A stretch of 64,000 nucleotides of DNA, taken from the IMG/VR virus record IMGVR_UViG_3300031951_000087, positions 21,006 through 85,005 of that record; one strand, 5' to 3'. The position numbers and the translations under genes are program-made. The notes below the pieces were generated by a model, which worked only from the letters and a program-made list of their open reading frames with translations, was not told where the DNA came from and ran no database searches. The stretch is from a virus. This document shows positions 1 to 7,644 of the stretch, piece by piece (within the stretch, counting starts at the first letter, position 1; every line of letters starts with the position of its first letter).

Positions 1-3000
1 CCTTTTAATCCTTGACCACCAATAAACTTGAAACCCATTGAAACACTAACAATCATCGGTTGAACACCAATACCCTCAGGGTTCAAATCAAATTTACCAT
101 CCTCATATGAAAAATTACAACTGTCAATAACGACTTTAGAATGGTAAAAATCACCAATTCTCAACACACAAATTGGGGGTGCACCAAACGAAGTATTTCT
201 TGCATCTGTGTCCTTTAGTGTACCGCCAGCTTGTTTGGTTGGGACGGTGTCACCAGGTCTTGTACATTGTAACAAGAAAGTTAATCTTTCGTTCAAACCC
301 TCAGGTGTCATTGAGTGAAACGCTGGATGAAAATATTTTAATTTTTCTTTCAAAGAATCATAAACAAAAGGATTACTTTCTTTCATAAATTTGAAGTAAT
401 CAGCCTCACTTAGTAGTTTTCTAATAACCTGTTTGTTAATTGATTCTTGTGTTGGTACACTTGGGTTGTTATTGTTGTTTCCATTTTGTCTTTGTGTTTC
501 AGACAATAATCTATCAATAACTGATATTGGACCTGTTTCAACACCTCCGTTTGGATTGTTGATGTTTGGCAGTGGGGTCTCAATAATGTCCTCAATAATA
601 ACCCTTCTACATCCAACAGGTCCAGCACCGTATTGGTCAGTTGTTTCTGTGCTACACTTATAATTAATTGGTTGTATAGTCTCGTCAACAGAACCATTAC
701 TTTTTGAAATTTTTACTCTCTTGTCGTTGTTTATTAAAGATTTTATTGTGTCTTCAATACATGTATTTCTTTCCGAATCAATTCTATTTCCCTCATTATA
801 AGACACGTTTGAACGTAATCTAATTTCAATTTTTACATTAGCGTTTGATGATAAGACCGTTTTAATATTTTCGGTGAACGCAGTTAGAGCGTTTTCAGAA
901 GATGAAATTAGAGTTTGTTGTGTTGGTGCTATTTTACTGAAATTACCACTTGTTGTATATGTTACAACATTGTTTGAGTAGTTTCCTCCACCACCATCGT
1001 TATAATCAAAATAAAATTGTGTTGACTTATAACCACTTAGTTGTGGCGTATATACTTGTTGTCCAACATTTGAGTTTGAGCTTAATGAACCACCAGCTGC
1101 GTCCCCACCAATATTCAAAGATTGATTAATAACGTCTTTAATTTTTTCTGGGTTACCCGAACCGTTTATAATCTGTTGAATTTTAGATAGTTCTGTTGTC
1201 GAAAAGTTATTATATCTTTTAGATAATTCGTAAATATCAAATTTGGTTAGTCCAGCAAAGAATGAATCAATAACTTGGTCAGCAATTTGACTCGAAGCTG
1301 TATTACTCAAAACCCTATTCACCAACAAATTCATTACAGACGGATGGTCAACTATTACTTTAAAACCCAAAGTACCACCTCTACTTGTATTCTTATAGGT
1401 ATATATTTCTTCAGGTCTTCCTAAAAAAGAGTTTCCTTCCCATTGAACCGAGTTGTTTTCGGCGAATGTTAAATCATATGGTGGAAACCACATAACTCTA
1501 CCACCATTAGGACCTCTTTCTGATTCCGCTAAATCGGTGTATCTAAAACCAGGTCTTCTTGATGTTCTCCAAGCAAGGTTTTCTAATGACAACATATACT
1601 TCTTAACTTGCCCCCCTTCTAAAGTTGTTGAATCGGGACCTGATGTTGGGTACATATTTAAGTTATATGTCTTGTCTAAGATTGAATATGGGTTTTTTCT
1701 AATGTTACCATCACTTCTTACCAACTTTTGGTTGTCATAATATGGAATGTCTTTGGCAAATACTCTACCGTATTCTTCTCCTTTAAACACACCATTGTTG
1801 TCGGTGTATCTAATTACCCTTGAACCTTTTGTTATTTCCTTATATCCATCGTTAAACACCTTAGATACTTGGTCAATGGCGTTACCAACGTGCTGTAATC
1901 TTTTTGAACCAGCGGGTTGTGAATTAATTAATCTTTGTGTATCATCCAAAATACCACCTTGTTTAAGTGGGTATTCGGTTGATTCACTTCTTGTATAGTT
2001 CGCAGCAATTGGTTGGTATCCTGTGTCTTGTCCTTTAATGTCACCACCAACACCAACTTTAAATCCTGCGTTTCCTTTGTATTTTGGTGATACCCATGTG
2101 AATCCACCTTGTACACCACCGCCCTCTATGGTTGGTGTTTGATTTAATCCAAATTTAAAATCAACATTGTTTTCATATAACTTACCTAAGTTACTTGGTC
2201 CGTATACGTTTGTTTCAACCTCAACACCAAATTGGTTAACAGGAATTTGTCCTGAAGGTGATAAAATATCTAATGGTTCTGATGTTCTACTACCAATGTA
2301 GTAGTTTCCTTTAGGTGCGGTTAAATTTAAATTACTTAGGAAATTGGCTTTGTAGTCAGGTGTATAATAGTTTAATGATAAATTATTAAAAAGTACTTTT
2401 CTTGTTCCACCACTTGTGTAAGCTAAAAATACATCTGATGAACTTTTTTTACTTGGTAATACTGCAGGAAAACCAAAAAGTCTTGATACCGCATTTACTG
2501 TTTGGTTCAACACACTTTTTTTTCCAACGTTGTTAAAATAATCACCAGGTATATATGAGTATGGTGAATAAACACCTGTGACTCTTGATATAAAATCCAA
2601 TCCCTTACCCACAAAACTATCGGGTACAGTTATGTGCCAATCAGGTTCAATAAGTGGTTGTCTACCTGTTATTAAATTTAAAATTCTATATGGGTCACTT
2701 CCTGTTTGAAGGAAGTTTGCTCTACCTACAGTTTGTTGAAGTGTTTCAAAAGCAATCGACGCTTCAAATAGTTTTCTTAGATTGGTTGCACCAATTTGTG
2801 CCAGTGCGGAATCCTGTGATAATGTACCTAAGGTACCTGTTGGGTCTTTACTTAATAATATGTTTATTGGTGAATAACTTGAAGCTTTATATGTGTAATA
2901 TTCTGCTCTTGTTGTTAATTGTCTAATTATTAATTCTAACTCTGATGATGCATCACCCCATCCATCTTGTGGTCCAAATAAGTTTTTGGTAATTAGATTT

Positions 3001-3353
3001 TTTTGTAAAAATTGTGATTCATCGAATTTTTTTGTTTGTGGACTTGTAAAATTAAATTCACCTTCGTTAGAATTATTTACAATAACTTCATTGTTGGCAC
3101 TAGTTTTATAACCACCTTCAGGACCATATTGATTGACGGTATATAGTCGTTTTTTTTCTGAAACACCAGTATCAACCATGTCTGGCTGATTAATTAAAGG
3201 AACATCAATCCACGTTGTTTCTTTAGTATACGTAAGATTTTTGGGTACAGTTTGTGTTGAAGAACCTTTTACAAAATAAGGCTCTAAATTAGAAACAATC
3301 AATCGTTTTCTAAATTGTTCGGATGCTGAAAATGATAATAAGCTGTCTGCCAT
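1..3353 (-). CDS. Large tail/baseplate virion protein, C-terminus beyond window
   Basis: An open minus-strand frame starts at ATG 3353 and is still open at base 1, giving at least 1117 residues; the stop lies outside the window. The protein begins MADSLLSFSASEQF. About residues 800-900 contain a stretch (VKIEIRLRSN, then NRIDSERN, then GCRRVII) whose spacing recalls an OmpA-like peptidoglycan-binding domain, but the match is loose. The last visible 100 residues (RLTFLLQCTRPG, PPICVLRIGDFYHSK, DLNPEGIGVQPMIVSVSMGF) form a signature I associate with large tail or baseplate proteins of contractile phages. It is the last gene in the minus-strand tail run, after the tape-measure candidate, which supports a baseplate/hub role. 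Exact T4 counterpart not recognised. Confidence 0.7.
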   Translation of the reverse strand, partial: MADSLLSFSASEQFRKRLIVSNLEPYFVKGSSTQTVPKNLTYTKETTWIDVPLINQPDMVDTGVSEKKRLYTVNQYGPEGGYKTSANNEVIVNNSNEGEFNFTSPQTKKFDESQFLQKNLITKNLFGPQDGWGDASSELELIIRQLTTRAEYYTYKASSYSPINILLSKDPTGTLGTLSQDSALAQIGATNLRKLFEASIAFETLQQTVGRANFLQTGSDPYRILNLITGRQPLIEPDWHITVPDSFVGKGLDFISRVTGVYSPYSYIPGDYFNNVGKKSVLNQTVNAVSRLFGFPAVLPSKKSSSDVFLAYTSGGTRKVLFNNLSLNYYTPDYKANFLSNLNLTAPKGNYYIGSRTSEPLDILSPSGQIPVNQFGVEVETNVYGPSNLGKLYENNVDFKFGLNQTPTIEGGGVQGGFTWVSPKYKGNAGFKVGVGGDIKGQDTGYQPIAANYTRSESTEYPLKQGGILDDTQRLINSQPAGSKRLQHVGNAIDQVSKVFNDGYKEITKGSRVIRYTDNNGVFKGEEYGRVFAKDIPYYDNQKLVRSDGNIRKNPYSILDKTYNLNMYPTSGPDSTTLEGGQVKKYMLSLENLAWRTSRRPGFRYTDLAESERGPNGGRVMWFPPYDLTFAENNSVQWEGNSFLGRPEEIYTYKNTSRGGTLGFKVIVDHPSVMNLLVNRVLSNTASSQIADQVIDSFFAGLTKFDIYELSKRYNNFSTTELSKIQQIINGSGNPEKIKDVINQSLNIGGDAAGGSLSSNSNVGQQVYTPQLSGYKSTQFYFDYNDGGGGNYSNNVVTYTTSGNFSKIAPTQQTLISSSENALTAFTENIKTVLSSNANVKIEIRLRSNVSYNEGNRIDSERNTCIEDTIKSLINNDKRVKISKSNGSVDETIQPINYKCSTETTDQYGAGPVGCRRVIIEDIIETPLPNINNPNGGVETGPISVIDRLLSETQRQNGNNNNNPSVPTQESINKQVIRKLLSEADYFKFMKESNPFVYDSLKEKLKYFHPAFHSMTPEGLNERLTFLLQCTRPGDTVPTKQAGGTLKDTDARNTSFGAPPICVLRIGDFYHSKVVIDSCNFSYEDGKFDLNPEGIGVQPMIVSVSMGFKFIGGQGLK

Positions 3354-3397
3354 CTTATACTGTTTCTAATAAATAGATGTAACAGGATTTTTTATTC

Positions 3398-4996
3398 TTA
3401 TTTTTTACCAGGTGATGACGAGCCAACACTATATCCACTACTATCTGATGCGCTTACCTTGATTGATTTTGCAATCTCATTCGCAATATGTGTTTTAATA
3501 ACATCTGACAATCCAACATCAATACCCGTAACCTTAACATCAATTACCGGATTACCCTCAACTTTAATAAATTTATCTTTAGAAACCGCTTGTGTGTATT
3601 CATTTATTCTATCTAAAAAAGTATCCTTATCACCAGCAGAAAAAGATGTTTTTAAATCACCAAGTATTTTAGTACCTCCTTCAATTGATTTATCTAAAAT
3701 GTTTTTTACTTGTTCTTGAGCCTTAACAACCACACCTGTGTAACCTTCTAATGTAGTTGAAAAATTACCAGCCTTTAAAGTTGCCATTGAAAATGCGTTT
3801 GTTAACTGATTATTAGCTGAAATAACCGATTCTGTTGCGGATAAATTTCGTTGTATACTATCAATATTAGCTTCTGTATTATTTTTTAATTCACTACCTG
3901 AACCTTGTATATTTGATAAAATTTCTTTTACTTTATCAGGACTTAACCCACCAATATCTTGACCTTCAATTGTTACAACTCCACCTTTTTGTAGTTGAGC
4001 ATAACCTGCAAGTGTTTCTTGTTCTTCTTTAGATAATCCCTCAAACTGTGGTTTAAATTGGAATTGACTTATAATTTTTTCTTGTTTGGCTAATTTTAAA
4101 GCGGTCTCCTCAATTTCTTTAGATTCAATGCCTAAATTTTTTAATCCCCTTAATCTTAATCTTTCATTAGCACTTATTTCAAATTGACCAGTTTCTTCAT
4201 TAAATGTTGCAATACCTCTAGTTGCGTTAATTAATTGGTCATTTAATCCTTTTAAGTCGTTTTGTGCCATGTACAATAACTGAGCACCATCTCCAAGTTG
4301 TGAAAATGAACCACCCAGTGTTTGAAGTTGTGCGGCGTATTCGTAAGCTTTTTCCGGACTATCCATAATTTGGTCAGCAAAACCTTGAGCAACACTCAAT
4401 GTATCACCTAAAAGTTGTGATTTGGCGACCATTGACGCTAAATCTGAAACACCTTTTGGAAAACCATACTTGTTTACTATATCTAATTTTTCACCGACGG
4501 TACCAAGAAATTTACCGACATTTAATCCATACGCCTTTGCCGTGTTAACTAATTGAATTTGTTTTTCTGTGGCGGCATCCATACCACCACCAACTTTATC
4601 AAAGAACTTAACAAAAGAATTAATAGTCTCACCTTTAACACCGTATTTTTCAATTGCTTCAACATTTTCATAAAATTGTTGAGACAAATATGTTGTTCTA
4701 CCTATTTGTGAATTAATTTCGGTAAATGTTTTAATAACACCTTCCAAAGACCCACCCATTTTGATTACATTAACAGCGGCTCTTCCTAATTCGTTTTCAA
4801 CACTTTTTGCGTAAGCAGCACTTTGTCCTAAATTTCTGGCACCAGAAATTAACTTGGTATCAAAATTTGATACCGTGTTAAGAGTTTCTTTAAAATTACC
4901 TTTTAATCTTTCAGATATCTTACCAACCTTTTCAAGTTCGGCTGCAAGTCCTGTTACTTGTGTGGTTGTTTGGGTTACTTCGTTTTCTCCTGCCAT
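3398..4996 (-). CDS. Probable tail tape measure protein (gp29-like)
   Basis: 532 residues, largely helical, with Ala/Gln/Lys-rich segments and no catalytic motif. It starts MAGENEVTQTTTQ, and the middle carries AAQLQTLGGSFSQLGD, of the type seen in phage tail tape measure proteins. T4 gp29 is about 590 residues, so the length suits a T4-like tail. It lies directly downstream of a gp26-like gene with a start-less +1-frame extension, the classical position for a tape measure gene after its tail assembly chaperones. It is followed by a giant baseplate-type protein. The start ATG 4996 is preceded after 3 bases by the TATTTATT element. The assignment rests mostly on position and composition; another virion protein is possible. 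Confidence 0.6.
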   Translation of the reverse strand: MAGENEVTQTTTQVTGLAAELEKVGKISERLKGNFKETLNTVSNFDTKLISGARNLGQSAAYAKSVENELGRAAVNVIKMGGSLEGVIKTFTEINSQIGRTTYLSQQFYENVEAIEKYGVKGETINSFVKFFDKVGGGMDAATEKQIQLVNTAKAYGLNVGKFLGTVGEKLDIVNKYGFPKGVSDLASMVAKSQLLGDTLSVAQGFADQIMDSPEKAYEYAAQLQTLGGSFSQLGDGAQLLYMAQNDLKGLNDQLINATRGIATFNEETGQFEISANERLRLRGLKNLGIESKEIEETALKLAKQEKIISQFQFKPQFEGLSKEEQETLAGYAQLQKGGVVTIEGQDIGGLSPDKVKEILSNIQGSGSELKNNTEANIDSIQRNLSATESVISANNQLTNAFSMATLKAGNFSTTLEGYTGVVVKAQEQVKNILDKSIEGGTKILGDLKTSFSAGDKDTFLDRINEYTQAVSKDKFIKVEGNPVIDVKVTGIDVGLSDVIKTHIANEIAKSIKVSASDSSGYSVGSSSPGKK

Positions 4997-4999
4997 AAT

Positions 5000-5007
5000 A
5001 ATAAATA
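5000..5007 (-). promoter_or_regulatory. TATTTATT element before tape-measure gene
   Basis: On the minus strand this octamer reads TATTTATT and ends 3 bases before ATG 4996. It belongs to the window-wide TATTTATN family placed just upstream of starts. Confidence 0.55.
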
Positions 5008-5190
5008 TTATTTATTGGATTTTTCACGAGCCTCCATAATCATATCGTGTTCTTGAAGAACCTTACCAATAAAATATTTTCTTTCATATGTTGGCATATT
5101 CATAATATCAACATATGAAAAGTTAGCGTTTTTAACTAAAAAAAATGTTTCGTCTAATAGTATTTTTTTATACTCCGAAGAAAGGGCGAA
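5008..5190 (-). CDS. Start-less +1-frame extension of gp26-like gene (frameshift product)
   Basis: This is a minus-strand reading frame of about 60 codons with no usable start. In-frame TAG at 5199-5197 blocks it upstream, and the first ATG would leave only 31 residues. The encoded sequence (ALSSEYKKILLDETFF, then MNMPTYERKYFIGKVL, then EAREKSNK) looks like a real protein tail. It sits in the +1 frame relative to the gp26-like gene, whose zero frame ends at TAA 5170-5168. Between those two stops the zero frame reads TTT TTT CGC. A P-site Phe-tRNA on TTT could slip forward to TTC, with CGC an uncommon codon in this AT-rich genome. Tail assembly chaperones upstream of tape measures often use programmed frameshifts, so I infer a fused product. 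A sequencing indel is the alternative. Confidence 0.6.
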   Translation of the reverse strand, partial: FALSSEYKKILLDETFFLVKNANFSYVDIMNMPTYERKYFIGKVLQEHDMIMEAREKSNK

Positions 5191-5920
5191 AAAAGTCTAC
5201 CCCAAAATTGACAGTGATGTCAATTATTTCTCCTGACGGGGTTCTGACTTGTTTGGTTAAATCCAATCTTGGCTCAACCTCTTTTAAAAATTTTCTAATA
5301 AATTTAGAATCGGCAATTGGCATTTGTTGAACATACTTTACAATAGATTCTCTATCCGAACTACCATTTATTGAAATAATCTGAGCTTCCAACTTTCTTG
5401 TAATAATTGGTGCTATCATACTTTTTGGGTAGATTTCCATTTCCTTGTCAATCATGTTCTCTTCACCATATGTTAAAAGTTTTAGTTTAACAATATCTTT
5501 TGAAGTGGGTAATGTTGTTTCAAACAGACCTTCTTGGTCAGGTGTTAGGTCAACTTTTTTTATATTTAATTCGCTCAAATCAACCTCAGCATCAAATCTT
5601 TGATTTGTTTTTGGGTCATATGATGACAATATATATTTTGTTCCAAATGCGGTATTTCTTAAAAAAAGTAAAATAGCTTCAATATCACCACCTAACATTT
5701 CATCAATCCTAAAATCAGGTTCGTAAATTTTTGATTTCAATAATTGATTAATCACATTATCACTATTTGAACTCATTAGCAGATTTTCATCTTGGGCCGT
5801 CAAATATCCAACCTTAACCGATTTCTTTTTATTTTTATAAAATAAACCTTGTGAAGGTAGTGGTACCACATCGTGTGGTAAGTTAAAATTCATTTGTCCG
5901 TATTGTATTTCGTTTTCCAT
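5168..5920 (-). CDS. gp26: gp26-like baseplate hub / tail assembly chaperone protein
   Basis: 250 residues from ATG 5920 (MENEIQYGQMNF). A TTG four codons upstream falls in a terminator stem and is not preferred. The pattern LPSQGLFYKNKKKSVKVGYLTAQDE, then LLKSKI, then LGGDIEAILLFLRNTAFG resembles the T4 gp26 baseplate family (Pfam T4_baseplate), in which LPS-G-FY and an ILI-LR segment are typical. In T4 gp26 is about 208 residues and acts in hub/tail assembly. Its place between tube gp19 and the tape measure is that of tail assembly chaperones. The C-terminus ends VDFFRPFFGV before TAA 5168; a +1-frame extension follows. Family assignment is moderate, positional role reasonable. Confidence 0.6.
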   Translation of the reverse strand: MENEIQYGQMNFNLPHDVVPLPSQGLFYKNKKKSVKVGYLTAQDENLLMSSNSDNVINQLLKSKIYEPDFRIDEMLGGDIEAILLFLRNTAFGTKYILSSYDPKTNQRFDAEVDLSELNIKKVDLTPDQEGLFETTLPTSKDIVKLKLLTYGEENMIDKEMEIYPKSMIAPIITRKLEAQIISINGSSDRESIVKYVQQMPIADSKFIRKFLKEVEPRLDLTKQVRTPSGEIIDITVNFGVDFFRPFFGV

Positions 5921-5949
5921 AAAAAAAGCCAAGGATTACCCCTGGCTTT
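5921..5949 (-). terminator. Factor-independent terminator after tail tube gene
   Basis: The minus strand reads AAGCCA, a loop containing GG and CC, then TGGCTT and a run of T. The arms are at 5943-5948 and 5926-5931. It follows the gp19 stop at 5986 by under 40 bases, and its T-run directly abuts the gp26-like ATG at 5920. Transcripts reaching gp26 and the tape measure therefore probably come from read-through. Confidence 0.75.
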
Positions 5950-5985
5950 AAATATAAACTGACTTTGTTTTTTGTAAATGAAATA

Positions 5986-6474
5986 TTAATAAACTAAGAT
6001 ACATCTATCAGGACGAAGTGTTGCTGAGATGGTTTGTAAACCGTCATCAGTATAAGACACACCCTGAAAGTCCACGTCTGTTAGGAAACAACCTTGTAAA
6101 ATCCATTTTTCAACCGCAACACCTGTCGGGTCTAACATTTCCAAAGTAATATCCTTTTTATAACCAGCAGCATATCCCATACGACCTGTTACTGATTCAG
6201 CGTGTAAACGAACCCATTCCATAAGTGCTTGAGCAGCTGATGGTCCAATAGGGTCACGGAAAGTAACACCAATTGTTCCCCATTCAAACATACCAGCAAC
6301 ATAAGTTTTGGTATTTAAGAAAGGAATATCTTTTGATGCAATTGTTATTTTTGGTCTGGCAGCAGATTCTACATACCAAGAATTAATACCCAATGAAGTA
6401 GGAAACGTTAAAATAAATCGGTTTTTACGTTTTGGTTCATACGGGTCGGGCATTTTCATTAATAAGTCAGCCAT
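5986..6474 (-). CDS. gp19: Tail tube protein gp19
   Basis: 162 residues beginning MADLLMKMPDPYEPKRKNRF. The order PxxYEPKRxNRFxLxFP, then the aromatic-rich FEWGTIGVTFRDPIGPSAAQ, then the Asp/Gly C-terminal strands ending DRCILVY fits the T4 gp19 tube family (T4 gp19 is about 163 residues). Hexamers of this protein stack into the inner tube through which DNA passes, inside the gp18 sheath. The gene has its own upstream TATTTATA element 40 bases before the ATG and its own terminator immediately after. This monocistronic layout suits a highly expressed structural protein. Sheath gp18 lies upstream, separated by two small genes. Identification is confident. Confidence 0.92.
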   Translation of the reverse strand: MADLLMKMPDPYEPKRKNRFILTFPTSLGINSWYVESAARPKITIASKDIPFLNTKTYVAGMFEWGTIGVTFRDPIGPSAAQALMEWVRLHAESVTGRMGYAAGYKKDITLEMLDPTGVAVEKWILQGCFLTDVDFQGVSYTDDGLQTISATLRPDRCILVY

Positions 6475-6514
6475 TTTATTATATTTTTGTTTTAGTTATT
6501 TTAGTTTATTTACC

Positions 6515-6522
6515 TATAAATA
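6515..6522 (-). promoter_or_regulatory. TATTTATA element upstream of gp19
   Basis: The minus strand reads AAGTATTTATAGGTAA here, 40 bases before the gp19 ATG at 6474. It is nearly identical to the copies at 20756-20763 and 25609-25616. Confidence 0.6.
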
Positions 6523-6587
6523 CTTGATTATCCAAATTTTTTCTCTTATATTATCTAGGCGTTCTAGTTTATTATTTATTTAAATAT

Positions 6588-7442
6588 TTAATATCTAGTT
6601 TTAGTTTGAGCTTTTGTTAAATATGTAGTTACTGGATGCTCTAGACCAAATTCTTTATTTAAGAATTCTTTAACTTTTTCCACATTTCTTTCATCGTCAT
6701 CTGAGAAACCTATTGAAGGTACCACGAAATTATTGGACACATCATTTTTGAACAATACTTTCCCCCCCACCTTGTTTGCAAGTTCCTTACAATAACTGAT
6801 AAACTCTCTTAATGCGTTTATTTTTCCTTCTTCAGGATTGGCTTCAGAACCAGTTCCGAAAGATACAGGGTGAAAACGACACATGTCCAAATATTCTTTA
6901 ATCATTGTATTGTCATCTTTAATATCCTCACCTGTAAAATCACGGTATTTCTTTAATGATTCCACCAATTTTTCTTGGTCCAAACCACTCACATTATTTT
7001 TGATGAGTTTGTAAACCGCTTGTTTTAAAATCATCGGATTGTGTCCACGAGCTGTGATGATGGAAAAAATTGACCCACCATTAATACACTCAACAAAATC
7101 ATCCCATGATGGTCCCAAACTCGCCGACATTACATCAACCAAAAATTGTCTTTCACCCTCACCTCTAAAATTTCTAAAAGGATTTGATGCAAAACCAACA
7201 ATAGTTTTTCCGTTGTACACAAATGGTTTTTTACCCAATTCGTTTCTATATTCAGCAAAATCATCAGTAGACATACCAATCTCATTATCTTTGTCATCTA
7301 ATACCATAATTTTTGTTGGCATATTCATTACATTGTCATCCCAATCAAAAGCGTAATATTTGTGGTCAGGTAATCCTGATGGGTCCATACCCTCAGTTAC
7401 CATTTCTAACAATTGTCTTCTAATTGATTTTTTTAAATTCAT
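6588..7442 (-). CDS. HAD-like phosphatase-family protein
   Basis: 284 residues. An N-terminal AFDWDDNVMN (Asp33, Asp35) matches HAD motif I (DxD). SIITARGH near residue 130 matches the Ser/Thr of motif II, and an acidic GFSDDDERN near residue 250 could be motif IV. HAD enzymes are phosphohydrolases or phosphotransferases acting through an Asp-phosphate; the substrate cannot be read from the sequence. It sits between tube and sheath genes, an odd place for an enzyme, and its ATG overlaps the stop of a 48-residue ORF (TAATG), implying translational coupling. The gene ends 113 bases before gp19. Two other HAD-type proteins occur in this window. Confidence 0.7.
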   Translation of the reverse strand: MNLKKSIRRQLLEMVTEGMDPSGLPDHKYYAFDWDDNVMNMPTKIMVLDDKDNEIGMSTDDFAEYRNELGKKPFVYNGKTIVGFASNPFRNFRGEGERQFLVDVMSASLGPSWDDFVECINGGSIFSIITARGHNPMILKQAVYKLIKNNVSGLDQEKLVESLKKYRDFTGEDIKDDNTMIKEYLDMCRFHPVSFGTGSEANPEEGKINALREFISYCKELANKVGGKVLFKNDVSNNFVVPSIGFSDDDERNVEKVKEFLNKEFGLEHPVTTYLTKAQTKTRY

Positions 7443-7588
7443 TACTTTTTGTCTTTTGATAATTTTGCAATGATACTTTCTAACTGTGATTCAGTTAAAA
7501 CAATGTTTTGTGGTTTTTTAGAATAAGTTTTTTTACCATTAGTTGGTACTTCTAAACTTTCCATTAATACTTTTTTTGTAAATTCCAT
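7442..7588 (-). CDS. Small hypothetical protein coupled to HAD gene
   Basis: A 48-residue ORF from ATG 7588 (MEFTKKVLMESLEVPTNGKK) to TAA 7442, too short for many gene callers. It is Lys-rich with a helical C-terminus (LTESQLESIIAKLSKD). The stop overlaps the next ATG by one base (TAATG), and a TATTTATA element sits 9 bases before its start, so it is probably the first gene of a two-gene unit. No family recognised. Confidence 0.6.
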   Translation of the reverse strand: MEFTKKVLMESLEVPTNGKKTYSKKPQNIVLTESQLESIIAKLSKDKK

Positions 7589-7597
7589 AGTTTTATA

Positions 7598-7605
7598 TAT
7601 AAATA
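7598..7605 (-). promoter_or_regulatory. TATTTATA element before small ORF/HAD pair
   Basis: The minus strand reads ATTATTTATATATAAAAC here; the octamer ends 9 bases before ATG 7588. Confidence 0.55.
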
Positions 7606-7608
7606 ATA

Positions 7609-7634
7609 GGGAGGGGGTTTTTATTTCCCCTCCC
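7609..7634 (-). terminator. GC-rich hairpin after sheath gene
   Basis: GGGAGGGG (7609-7616) and CCCCTCCC (7627-7634) pair perfectly around an AT loop, 10 bases after the gp18 stop. The T-run on the minus strand is poor, so it could be a terminator or an mRNA 3'-end stabiliser. It is an unusual GC block in this AT-rich genome. Confidence 0.65.
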
Positions 7635-7644
7635 GTGTTTATTT

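Noticed and set aside
5918-5932. TTG start at 5932 for the gp26-like gene
   Set aside because: It lies in the stem of the tube-gene terminator; ATG 5920 follows the T-run and keeps the conserved N-terminus.
6515-6522. T4 late promoter TATAAATA on the plus strand between gp19 and the HAD gene
   Set aside because: It would drive antisense RNA. The same octamer read on the coding strand is TATTTATA, which recurs upstream of genes, so the coding-strand reading is preferred.
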